In this document: one piece after another, positions 43,347-50,446 of the stretch
Layout: each line of letters opens with the position of its first letter
Position numbering within the stretch: the first letter of the stretch is position 1
Assembly (NCBI GenBank): GCA_963756025.1
Contig: CAVWMF010000006.1
Span: 248,001-312,000 of the forward strand
Length of the DNA: 64,000 nucleotides
Direction: 5' to 3'
DNA from: Bog-473 sp963756025
GTDB lineage: Bacteria; Actinomycetota; Acidimicrobiia; Acidimicrobiales; RAAP-2
Notes under the pieces: generated by a model
Told to the model about the DNA's origin: nothing
What the model saw: the letters and a program-made list of their open reading frames with translations, nothing else
Database searches by the model: none
Translations under genes and position numbers: made by a program

Positions 43347-44563
43347 CAGCGAGCAGCGTCGTCGAGATACACCTCGGCCGTGGCCACCGCCATCACCGCT
43401 CCGGTCTGCGTGCGCATCTCGACGTCGACCGTCACGAATGGCCGGCCGGACCCCGGTGGCGGCACCACGATCTCCAGCACCTCGCCGGTGAGGATGGTGA
43501 TGTCACCCACGAAGGCGGGATTGCGGTACTGCGCCACGACATGTCCGGTCCAGCCCCCCTCGCCCGCCCAGTTCTCGACGTAGTCGAGGATCCACGACCC
43601 CATGCTCGATCCGTAGCCGTACGACCGCGGCATGCCGATCAACTGGGCGTGCCCGGGGTCCACGTGGCCACGCGAGGCCCCCTCGAGCAGGCCGTCGTTG
43701 GCGCTCGGGTCATATTTGGCCCGAGCGAAGTCACGTCCCATCTCGCTTATCCAGCCGGCGTCCCAGAGGCCGGTGGGGCCCTCGGTGTAGTAGGCCGCTC
43801 CCCACACGGTGGCCGGACGGGCCCGGTGCTCGGTGGTGAACGAGGCCACCGAGTGCGGGCCGATGACCCGCTCGGGCAGCTGCTCCCCCTTCTCGACGGC
43901 GTCGAACGATTTCGCCAGATGACCGTTGGCGTGCAGGATCCGGTAGTAGGCCCGCTTCCGCTCGTCGTTGGCCAGCAGTTCGTCGTGCCCCCATGTCGGC
44001 TCGGGCGCACTCTCGCCGAAGGAGCTCCGGCGAACCGCCTCCTCGACGAGGTAGCGGATGGCGGTCGAGCGCTGCTTGCCGACGAGCTCCCCGCGCTGGT
44101 TGATATAGGTGGTGTCGCCCCGGCTGAACATGGTGGGACCGGCGAACCGGGTCTCGGTGACCCTGTAGTCGAACAACATGGTGTCGCGCTGCAGGAGATC
44201 ACCGGGCCGGATACGCGGACCGAAGAACCACCACTCGTCCCCACCGAAGAGCATGTGGCTCCCCGGCACACGGCCCTGGACGGCCGGCGTCGCCCCGTGT
44301 CCGTCCCCGGCGGCGACGGTGAACGACTGCGGCGCCACGATGCCCCCGAATCTGCTCGCCGCGGCGAACGCGGGGTCGTAATAGAGCGGATTAGGGTTCT
44401 GCATCCCCTGGGCCCACCGCCCGATATCCGACTCGCTGATCGGGTAGCGGAGCTGCAACCGCTGCAGCGGCACCCCCAGCCAACGGTCCACATCAGTGGT
44501 GTCCAGTTCGAGCTTCCCGCCCGCTGCCGCCCCGCCCTCTGGTACCCCGCCCTCTGCCGTCAT
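43346..44563 (-). CDS. Double hot-dog MaoC-like acyl dehydratase
   Basis: This intact 405-residue protein has an N-terminal FAS1-type dehydratase domain (RYPISESDIGRWAQGMQNPN, FGGIVAPQSFTVAAGDG) and a second hot-dog domain (GPHSVASFTTEHRARPATVW, RSYGYGSSMGSWILDYVENW). It probably hydrates 2-enoyl-CoA or dehydrates a 3-hydroxyacyl-CoA. In MaoC enzymes the catalytic Asp/His pair lies in one domain only; it is not unambiguous here. It is the first gene of the dehydratase-racemase-ligase operon and diverges from the double CaiB gene across a 68-bp AT-containing promoter. Confidence 0.8.
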   Translation of the reverse strand: MTAEGGVPEGGAAAGGKLELDTTDVDRWLGVPLQRLQLRYPISESDIGRWAQGMQNPNPLYYDPAFAAASRFGGIVAPQSFTVAAGDGHGATPAVQGRVPGSHMLFGGDEWWFFGPRIRPGDLLQRDTMLFDYRVTETRFAGPTMFSRGDTTYINQRGELVGKQRSTAIRYLVEEAVRRSSFGESAPEPTWGHDELLANDERKRAYYRILHANGHLAKSFDAVEKGEQLPERVIGPHSVASFTTEHRARPATVWGAAYYTEGPTGLWDAGWISEMGRDFARAKYDPSANDGLLEGASRGHVDPGHAQLIGMPRSYGYGSSMGSWILDYVENWAGEGGWTGHVVAQYRNPAFVGDITILTGEVLEIVVPPPGSGRPFVTVDVEMRTQTGAVMAVATAEVYLDDAAR

Positions 44564-44588
44564 GGTCGTGTTCCCCTCTCCAGCGCTC

Positions 44589-44597
44589 TATTAACAT
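44589..44597. promoter_or_regulatory. TATTAACAT half-site in divergent promoter
   Basis: The 9-mer equals half of the 16-bp palindrome at 19533-19548 plus one base. It lies in the AT-rich gap between the MaoC-like gene (minus) and the double CaiB gene (plus). It may be a half-operator of the same regulator; chance occurrence cannot be excluded. Confidence 0.35.
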
Positions 44598-44631
44598 AAT
44601 CATAAAATGATGCGATACCTAGGGGGGTCGA

Positions 44632-47037
44632 ATGGCGCGTCCGTTGGAAGGCCTCAGTGTGCTGGACCTCACGACCACGCTGGCCGGCAGCTACTGCACC
44701 AAGCTCTGGGTCGACGCGGGCGCCGAGGTCCTGAAGGTGGAGCCCCCGGGCGGTGACCCGCTGCGGCGGCGCCGGGTCGTCGGGAGCCCGGCGCCGGCCG
44801 GGGACCACTCGCCGCTCTCCTCGTTCCTCCATGCCGGCAAGGGCAGCATCGTGGCCGACGTCACCACGCAGGAAGGCCGGACGGCTGTCCTCGACCTCGC
44901 CGCTTCGGCCGACCTCCTGGTCGAGTCGGCCGAACCGGGCGCCCTGGCCGCGTGCGGCCTGGGCCCACGCGACCTGCAGGCGGCCAACCCGGAGTTGACC
45001 ATCGTCTCCATCACCGCGTTCGGCCAGACCGGGCCCTGGGCGCAGCGGCCGGCCACCGAGTTCACGTTGCAGGCGGCGTCGGGCTCCATCGGCGGCCGCG
45101 GCACGCCCGAGCGCCCGCCCGTGGCCGCCGGCGGGCAACTGGGCGACTGGATCACCGGGACGTGGGCCGCCATCGGGGGTCTGGCCGCCTGGCGCCGGGC
45201 CCATGCCACCGGACGGGGCGACCACGTCGATGTCGCCGCGCTCGAGTGTCTCTCCATCTCCTTGAACCCGTTCGAGCCCCTCCACGCCTCGCTCACGGGT
45301 GATCGGGAGCACTTCATGCACTCCGTCTTCCAGCGTTCCGTCGAAGTCCCTTCGATCGAACCGGCCCTGGACGGCTGGGTCGGGGTGGCCATGCTCAGCG
45401 CGCAGCAGTGGCAGGACTTCACGGTGATGATCGACCGGCCGGACCTGGCCGACGACCCGACCCTGGCCCAGCAGTTGGGACGCTGGCCCCGGCGACACGA
45501 CGTGGAGGACGCCGTCCACTCCTGGACCCGGCACCACAGCGTTGACGAGATCGTCGAGTTGGCCAGCTCGTTCCGCATTCCGGTCGCCCCCATCGGCACC
45601 GGGGCGACCATTCCCACCATGAGCCACTTCCGCGAGGTGGGCACCTATGCCGACGGCCCGGAGCCGGGCGTCCTCTGGCCCCGCCTCCCCTACCTCCTCG
45701 CGCACGCAGACGGCAATCGGGGTGGCCCCTCCCGCCCCGCCCCACGTCTGGGGGCCGGCCGGGCCCCGGCCACGGGGCCGATCCCGCCTCCCCCCGCCCG
45801 CAGCGTCACGGCGCTGCCCCTCGACGACCTCAAGATCGCCGACTTCACCGCCCTGTGGGCCGGCCCGCTGGTCACCCACATTCTCGGCACGCTCGGGGCG
45901 GACGTGGTCAAGGTCGAATCGGTCCAGCGGCCCGACGCCATCCGCTACACCAGCTCACGACCGCCCACCGTCGACCAGTGGTGGGAGTACAGCTGGCTCT
46001 TCCACGGCGTCAACGCCGGTAAGAAGTCCGTGACACTCGACCTCACGCGTGCCGAGGGGCTGGGACTGGCCGGTCGTTTGATCGAGAAGGCCGACATCGT
46101 CATCGAGAACTTCTCACCCCGGGTGTTCGAGTCCTTCGGCTTCGACGAAGAGCACGTGCGGCGCCTGGCTCCGCAGGCCGTCTTCGTGCGCATGCCCGCC
46201 TTCGGGCTCCGGGGTCCGTGGCGGGATCGTGTCGGACTGGCGCAGACCATGGAACAGCTGTCGGGACTGGCCAACCTCACCGGCTACGCCGATGGGCCGC
46301 CCATCAACCCCCGCGGGCCGTGCGATGCGATCGCGGGGATGCACGCGGCGTTCGCCGCGCTGGTGGCGATCGTCGAGCGCGATCGCACGGGCCGGGGGCA
46401 GCTGGTGGAGTCGGTCATGGTCAATGCCGCCCTCAACGTGGCGGCCGAACAGGTCATCGAGTTCTCGACGTACGGCAACGAGCTGCGCCGCAACGGGAAC
46501 CGCAGTCCGCTCGGACACCTCCAAGGGGTCTACGCCTGTTCCGGGGAGGAGCAGTGGCTGGCCCTCAGCATCGAGGACGCCTCCCAGTGGAAGGCACTGG
46601 CCGACTGGCTCGACCACCCCGACTGGGCCGCCGTGGGGGCCCAGCTCCCGACCGACGACGCCGCGGTCCACGACGAGCTCGACCGTCGCCTCGGCCTGGT
46701 CTTCGCCGCACGTGACCTGCAGGGGACGGTCGACGCACTCACCAAGGCCGGCGTGCCGGCCGAGGCGGTCGTCCTCCCGGGTGATATCGAGGCGAATCCG
46801 CAGCTCACGGAGAGAAAGTTCTTCGAGGACCTGCAGCATCCCGTGGCCGGCGCACAGCGTTATCCGGGCCTCCCGTTCCGCCTGGCCGAGGGCCCGGACC
46901 ATTGGTTCGACGAACCACCGCCCCTGATCGGACAGCACAACGACGTCGTGCTGTCCGACGAACTCGGTCTTTCCGAGGACGAACGGCGCACGTTACGCGA
47001 GCAGTCGATCATCGGGACGCGGCCCCTGGGCCTCTAG
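44632..47037 (+). CDS. Double-length CaiB/BaiF CoA transferase (tandem fusion)
   Basis: This intact 801-residue protein is made of two complete CaiB units. Unit 1 (about 1-390) has RPLEGLSVLDLTTTLAGSYC and RGDHVDVAALECLSI. Unit 2 (about 400-801) has LPLDDLKIADFTALWAGPLV, GKKSVTLDLTRAEGLGLAGR and GRGQLVESVMVNAALN. The Asp in the first unit (VDVAALE) is replaced by Glu in the second (VESVMVN), so the halves may have divided work. CaiB enzymes normally form interlocked dimers, and the fusion would be an obligate pseudo-heterodimer. AGGGGGG precedes ATG 44632. Two MaoC genes follow on the same strand. Confidence 0.85.
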   Translation: MARPLEGLSVLDLTTTLAGSYCTKLWVDAGAEVLKVEPPGGDPLRRRRVVGSPAPAGDHSPLSSFLHAGKGSIVADVTTQEGRTAVLDLAASADLLVESAEPGALAACGLGPRDLQAANPELTIVSITAFGQTGPWAQRPATEFTLQAASGSIGGRGTPERPPVAAGGQLGDWITGTWAAIGGLAAWRRAHATGRGDHVDVAALECLSISLNPFEPLHASLTGDREHFMHSVFQRSVEVPSIEPALDGWVGVAMLSAQQWQDFTVMIDRPDLADDPTLAQQLGRWPRRHDVEDAVHSWTRHHSVDEIVELASSFRIPVAPIGTGATIPTMSHFREVGTYADGPEPGVLWPRLPYLLAHADGNRGGPSRPAPRLGAGRAPATGPIPPPPARSVTALPLDDLKIADFTALWAGPLVTHILGTLGADVVKVESVQRPDAIRYTSSRPPTVDQWWEYSWLFHGVNAGKKSVTLDLTRAEGLGLAGRLIEKADIVIENFSPRVFESFGFDEEHVRRLAPQAVFVRMPAFGLRGPWRDRVGLAQTMEQLSGLANLTGYADGPPINPRGPCDAIAGMHAAFAALVAIVERDRTGRGQLVESVMVNAALNVAAEQVIEFSTYGNELRRNGNRSPLGHLQGVYACSGEEQWLALSIEDASQWKALADWLDHPDWAAVGAQLPTDDAAVHDELDRRLGLVFAARDLQGTVDALTKAGVPAEAVVLPGDIEANPQLTERKFFEDLQHPVAGAQRYPGLPFRLAEGPDHWFDEPPPLIGQHNDVVLSDELGLSEDERRTLREQSIIGTRPLGL

Positions 47038-47062
47038 CCCCGGCTTCACTACAGTGCGGGGC

Positions 47063-47515
47063 ATGAGCGAATCACTCGTGGGACGCCAAGGCGCCCCTTT
47101 CCACATGGTCGTCGAACGGGGCAAGATCCGGGAGTTCGCGCGAGCGACGAAGTCATCGAACCCGGACTACCTCGAGGGCGAGCATCCACTCTCACCGGTC
47201 ACCTTCCTATCCGTCGCCGGATTCTGGCAGGACGATTCGAACTCTCCGTGGGGGAACGACGGGGAACGCAACTACGAGCGGATCCTCCACGGGGAGCAGG
47301 AGTTCGTCTTCTTCGGCGAGCCGCCGCGGGCGGGGGCGGACCTGACCGGCGTCAGCCGCATCGACCGGGTCTACGAGAAGGCGGGACGCCGAGGCGGGAC
47401 GATGCAATTCACCGAAACGGTCACCGAGTTCCGTGACGAGGCCGGACAGCTCGTCGCCGAGTCGAGGACGACGGTGATCGAGACCGGGCAGGCTCCGACG
47501 GGGGACGCGTCGTGA
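47063..47515 (+). CDS. MaoC-like hydratase, FAS1-type N-terminal domain subunit
   Basis: This intact protein of about 150 residues starts MSESLVGRQGAPFHMVVERG. The KIREFARATKSSNPDYLEG helix and TETVTEFRDEAGQLVAES end are typical of the non-catalytic or 'A' subunits of heterodimeric MaoC dehydratases (HadA/ChsH2-like). Its stop overlaps the GTG of the next gene, which encodes the catalytic-type MaoC partner. Together they should make one (3R)-hydroxyacyl-CoA dehydratase or enoyl-CoA hydratase. An ATG 9 bp earlier is possible. Confidence 0.82.
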   Translation: MSESLVGRQGAPFHMVVERGKIREFARATKSSNPDYLEGEHPLSPVTFLSVAGFWQDDSNSPWGNDGERNYERILHGEQEFVFFGEPPRAGADLTGVSRIDRVYEKAGRRGGTMQFTETVTEFRDEAGQLVAESRTTVIETGQAPTGDAS

Positions 47516-47931
47516 GCGGCGCCACGTGGGAGGGCCTGGACGTCGGAACGACGCACACGCCCTTCGCCGACAAGCCGCTGACGATCACGGACTTCGTGCG
47601 CTACCAGGGCGCCTCGGGTGACATGAACCCGATTCACCATGACACCGCGTTCGCCCAGAAGGCCGGGTTCCCGACCCCGTTCGCCGTGGGGATGCTCCAA
47701 GCGGGCGTCATGGCCACCTACGTCACCGACTGGCTGGGTGCGGCGTCGGTGCGGCGCTTCAAGGTCCAGTTCCGCGAGCAGGCCTGGCCGGGCGACGTCA
47801 TCACCTACGAAGGAACGGTCACCGCCAAGCGGGAGGTCGACGGGGAGCGACTGGTCGACCTCGAGCTGTCGGCCACTCGCCAAACCGGAGGAACGCACCT
47901 CAAGGGTTGGGCCACCGTCAGCCTCGACTGA
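47512..47931 (+). CDS. MaoC-like enoyl-CoA hydratase, catalytic subunit
   Basis: This intact 139-residue hot-dog protein has VRYQGASGDMNPIHHDTAFA, the hydratase-2 motif with catalytic Asp and His, followed by GFPTPFAVGML (the usual His-Gly is Val-Gly here). This is the HadB/ChsH1-like partner of the preceding gene, with which it overlaps by GTGA. It adds water across a 2-enoyl-CoA double bond to give an (R)-3-hydroxyacyl-CoA, the substrate expected for the MFE-2-type SDRs in this window. It converges with an SDR gene. Confidence 0.86.
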   Translation: MSGATWEGLDVGTTHTPFADKPLTITDFVRYQGASGDMNPIHHDTAFAQKAGFPTPFAVGMLQAGVMATYVTDWLGAASVRRFKVQFREQAWPGDVITYEGTVTAKREVDGERLVDLELSATRQTGGTHLKGWATVSLD

Positions 47932-47940
47932 CGGGCTCGC

Positions 47941-48708
47941 TCAGACGAGCGTGAGGCCGCCGTCGACCGCCAGCACCTGACCGGTGATGTAGCTCGCCTC
48001 TTCGGAGAGCAGGAAGACGGCGGCCGCGGCCACTTCCCACGCCGTCCCCATCCGGCCCAGCGGGACCGGTGTCGTCGCACGTGATGGGCGGCCCGCCGAG
48101 GCGGCCCGCCCCAGAGGGGTGTCGATCAGTCCCGGTGCCAGGACGTTCGCCCGGATGCCGCGGCGCGCCCCTTCGACGGCGACATGCCGGCTCAGTCCGA
48201 TGAGCCCCGCCTTGCTGGCGTCGTAGGCCGGGATCCGGCTCCCCGGACGCAGTCCGGCGGCCGAGCCGATGAAGAGGATCGACCCGCCATCGGGCAGGAT
48301 CACCAGTGCCCGCCGCACGAGCAGGAAATGGGCCCGCAGGTTGAGCTCGAAGGTGCGGTCCCATTCCTCCGGGGTGGTGCCCGCCACGCCCATGCCGTAG
48401 CCGACCCCGACGTTGAGCACGATGCCGTCGGGCGCCAGCCCCTTCTCCTCGGGCACCGCGGTCCGACACCCTTCCTCTGTGGTCACGTCACAGATCAGGA
48501 CCGCGGCCTGCCCGCCTTCCTCGACGATCTGGCGCCATGTCGCCTGCGCCGCCTCTTCGTCCCGGTCGACGCAGATGACCGAAGCACCCTCACGGGCGGC
48601 ACGCACCGCGATGGCGCGCCCGTTGCCGATCGGCGCATCCGGATCACGCGAGCGCTGCGTGCCGGCCCCGATCACCGTGATCGATCGCCCTTCGAGGAGT
48701 CCGCTCAC
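47941..48708 (-). CDS. SDR-family oxidoreductase
   Basis: This intact 255-residue SDR begins MSGLLEGRSITVIGAGTQRS. The cofactor loop is interrupted by an insertion (GAGTQRSRDPDAPIGNGRAI), but the rest is normal: VICVDRDEEAA, LNVGVGYGMGVAGTTPEEW, FIGSAAGLRPG, AYDASKAGLIGL and GQVLAVDGGLTLV. The function is probably the oxidation of a hydroxyl group in the same catabolic pathway. The Clp divergon follows upstream on the same strand after a 56-bp gap, but the functions are unrelated. Confidence 0.85.
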   Translation of the reverse strand: MSGLLEGRSITVIGAGTQRSRDPDAPIGNGRAIAVRAAREGASVICVDRDEEAAQATWRQIVEEGGQAAVLICDVTTEEGCRTAVPEEKGLAPDGIVLNVGVGYGMGVAGTTPEEWDRTFELNLRAHFLLVRRALVILPDGGSILFIGSAAGLRPGSRIPAYDASKAGLIGLSRHVAVEGARRGIRANVLAPGLIDTPLGRAASAGRPSRATTPVPLGRMGTAWEVAAAAVFLLSEEASYITGQVLAVDGGLTLV

Positions 48709-48764
48709 CCCGGTCCCGCAACCGGCCGGCGGCGATCATCCATGCTGGCATCGTAGGCCGGGGG

Positions 48765-49358
48765 TCAGCGGCGGGGGCGAAAGCCGATCGGTGGCCCCGG
48801 CATCTGGTGGATGGCGCCCTTGCGACGGCAGATCTCGTCGATCAGCCCGAAGTCCAATGCTTCCTCGGCACTCATGAAGACCCCCCGGCCGAAGGTCGCA
48901 GCCACGACGTCACGTGACTGTCGGACCGCGTCCGCGACGCGGTCCGTGAAGCGTTCGCGCTCCGTTGCCCGCAGTTGCGTCCACTGCTCCACGTCACTGG
49001 CCCTCGGCTCGAATTGCGTCCGGGGCTCGCGCAACGAGAAGCGGGTGCTCGGCATGGCGGCCCGGTGGTGGCACACGGACAGGACGCCCACGGCGGGGCC
49101 CCCGACCTGCCCCATGCTCAATGCATGGACGGGGACGCCCAGGAGCTCGATGACGTCCATGAGGGTGAGCGCAAGGTCCAACCTGCCGTCGGCCGAGTCG
49201 ATGCGCAACGTGACCGCATCGTCGCCGTCGGCATCCAACGTCATCAGCTCGGCCGAGACCCGGGTTGCCGTCACGTCGTCCAACGGGCCGTTCAGGAGCA
49301 CCACACGTTGCTCGAAGAGCCGTTGGGCCAGGCTCTGCGACCAGTCGTCGTCATGCAC
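48765..49358 (-). CDS. ClpP-like protein lacking the catalytic triad (ClpR-like)
   Basis: This intact protein of about 197 residues has the ClpP fold: SLAQRLFEQRVVLLNGPLDD, LRIDSADGRLDLALTLMDVI and a C-terminal FMSAEEALDFGLIDEICRRK. The catalytic Ser position (normally GQAAS) is GQVGGPA, the His of 'MIHQ' is replaced in RFSLREPR, and the Asp of the 'RDxFMS' segment is Gly (GRGVFMS). All three active-site residues therefore look lost, as in ClpR subunits of cyanobacteria and plastids. GTG 49358 overlaps the upstream XRE gene by 8 bp. It probably forms mixed rings with a catalytic ClpP, perhaps the product of the divergent gene at 49702, or acts as a substrate-recognition pseudoprotease. Confidence 0.78.
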   Translation of the reverse strand: MHDDDWSQSLAQRLFEQRVVLLNGPLDDVTATRVSAELMTLDADGDDAVTLRIDSADGRLDLALTLMDVIELLGVPVHALSMGQVGGPAVGVLSVCHHRAAMPSTRFSLREPRTQFEPRASDVEQWTQLRATERERFTDRVADAVRQSRDVVAATFGRGVFMSAEEALDFGLIDEICRRKGAIHQMPGPPIGFRPRR

Positions 49359-49608
49359 GTTCGATCCTCCATTCCAGTTTTCCCCCCAGGGCCGCCGTAT
49401 AGCGCTCGATCGTGGAGAGGCGCACGTCGAGATCACCGGCCTCGAAGCGGGCCACCGCCGACTGCGAGGTTCCCATGCGGGACGCCACCTCGGCCTGGGA
49501 GACGCCCAGGCTGCGCCGCAGAGCGGTGAGCTGGCCACTCAGGGCATGGCGGCGCTCGGCCATCTGACGGAACCCCGGGAACACGGGGAGATGTCGCCGC
49601 TCGTCCAC
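49351..49608 (-). CDS. XRE/HigA-type helix-turn-helix regulator
   Basis: This is an intact 85-residue protein. The HTH is GVSQAEVASRMGTSQSAVAR followed by FEAGDLDVRLSTIERYTAAL, a classic XRE fold. The GTG at 49608 abuts the left arm of the 38-bp palindrome, and a TAATCT hexamer lies 6 nt upstream of it on the coding strand, so a leaderless transcript is plausible. An internal ATG at 49563 with GGGG upstream is the alternative start. The protein overlaps the ClpP-like gene and very probably binds the palindrome to control both divergent units. It is shorter than and different from ClgR, the known XRE activator of actinobacterial clp genes. Confidence 0.82.
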   Translation of the reverse strand: MDERRHLPVFPGFRQMAERRHALSGQLTALRRSLGVSQAEVASRMGTSQSAVARFEAGDLDVRLSTIERYTAALGGKLEWRIERA

Positions 49609-49646
49609 GCGGTCAGATTATCTCACATATGAGATAATCTGACCGC
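49609..49646. promoter_or_regulatory. 38-bp palindromic operator with back-to-back promoters
   Basis: The 17-bp arms GCGGTCAGATTATCTCA and its exact complement flank a CATA centre (49626-49629). Each arm contains TAATCT followed by GACCGC on its outgoing strand (49635-49640 for plus, complement of 49615-49620 for minus), so two -10-like elements face outwards inside the operator. The site separates the XRE/ClpP-like unit from the clpP gene. A bound dimer or tetramer would block both promoters together. Confidence 0.8.
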
Positions 49647-49658
49647 ATACGAAATGGA

Positions 49659-49687
49659 GCCGTACGAGACAGCGCCGTACGAGACAG
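49659..49687. repeat. 15-bp tandem duplication in the clpP leader
   Basis: GCCGTACGAGACAG occurs at 49659-49672 and 49674-49687. It lies between the palindrome and the clpP start. If ATG 49654 were used it would encode PYETAPYET at the N-terminus. Confidence 0.7.
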
Positions 49688-49701
49688 AGGAGGAACGTGC
49701 C

Positions 49702-50337
49702 ATGCCCAGCCCGTCGCAGATTCTGGTGCCGACCGTGATCGAGGAGGGCAGCCGGGGTGACCGCGCCTTCGACATCTACTCCCAGCTCCTCCGCGAGAGG
49801 ATCGTCTTCTTGGGCCAGGAGGTCGATGATCAGGTGGCGAACCTGATCATTTCGCAGATCCTCTTTCTGGAGGCCCGTGATCCCGAGAAGGACATCCACC
49901 TCTACATCAACTCGCCGGGCGGGCAGGCCTACGCCGGCATGGCCATCTACGACGTCATGCAGCACGTGGCACCCGACGTGTCGACCATCTGCGTCGGGAT
50001 GGGCATGTCGGCTGCAGCCATGATCCTGTGCGGAGGCGCCGCCGGGAAGCGCTTCGCCCTCCCCAATTCCCGCATCATGATCCACCAGGGCTCGGCGGGC
50101 ACCCGGGGAGCTCCCTCGGATATGGAGATCCAGTTGCGCGAAGTGCTCGCGCTCACCCACCGGATGTCCGAGATCATCGCCCACCACAGTGGTCGCCCCC
50201 TCGAGCAGGTGGCGCTCGACATCGATCGCGACCACTACCTCACGGCGGAAGAGGCGCGCTCCTACGGGCTGATCGATGACATCATCGCCCCGCGCCGGGG
50301 CGTCGCTGCGCCCAAGCTCGAGGCAGCGGTCGCCTGA
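49702..50337 (+). CDS. clpP: ATP-dependent Clp protease proteolytic subunit
   Basis: This intact protein of about 211 residues has all catalytic residues: Ser in GMGMSAAAMILCGGAAGKRF, His in RIMIHQGSAGTRG and Asp in RDHYLTAEEARSYGLIDDI. The processing region SQILVPTVIEEGSRGDRAFD and the ring helix RERIVFLGQEVDDQVANLII are typical. It degrades proteins delivered by ClpC or ClpX. ATG 49702 with AGAGGAGGA upstream is preferred over ATG 49654. No clpX or second normal clpP is adjacent, so this is probably an additional clpP unit rather than the standard clpP1P2 operon. It is divergent from a triad-less ClpP-like gene and an XRE regulator. Confidence 0.92.
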   Translation: MPSPSQILVPTVIEEGSRGDRAFDIYSQLLRERIVFLGQEVDDQVANLIISQILFLEARDPEKDIHLYINSPGGQAYAGMAIYDVMQHVAPDVSTICVGMGMSAAAMILCGGAAGKRFALPNSRIMIHQGSAGTRGAPSDMEIQLREVLALTHRMSEIIAHHSGRPLEQVALDIDRDHYLTAEEARSYGLIDDIIAPRRGVAAPKLEAAVA

Positions 50338-50345
50338 CGCTCCGC

Positions 50346-50364
50346 CCCGGGCTCATGACCCGGG
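50346..50364. terminator. GC-rich hairpin after clpP
   Basis: CCCGGG, a 7-nt loop (CTCATGA) and CCCGGG form a 6-bp GC stem 9 bp after the clpP stop. There is no T-run, so it may be a weak or Rho-assisted terminator, or mRNA-stabilising. Confidence 0.4.
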
Positions 50365-50401
50365 CGCCGTCGCATGCCTGGTAGGGGGCGCATAGGGTGG
50401 G

Positions 50402-50416
50402 TGACACGCGCGTCAG
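50402..50416. promoter_or_regulatory. Candidate operator, TGACAC-N3-CGTCAG motif, copy 3
   Basis: TGACACGCGCGTCAG lies 31-45 bp upstream of the amidohydrolase ATG at 50447. It matches the copies at 5321-5335 and 12031-12045 at 12 fixed positions, which suggests a common regulator of three unlinked units. Confidence 0.65.
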
Positions 50417-50446
50417 GAACGTCTTGACGACAGGGGAGGTTGTGGC

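Noticed and set aside
42267..43583. 438-codon plus-strand ORF opposite the racemase gene
   Set aside because: Shadow ORF spanning two overlapping minus-strand genes; no domain is recognisable.
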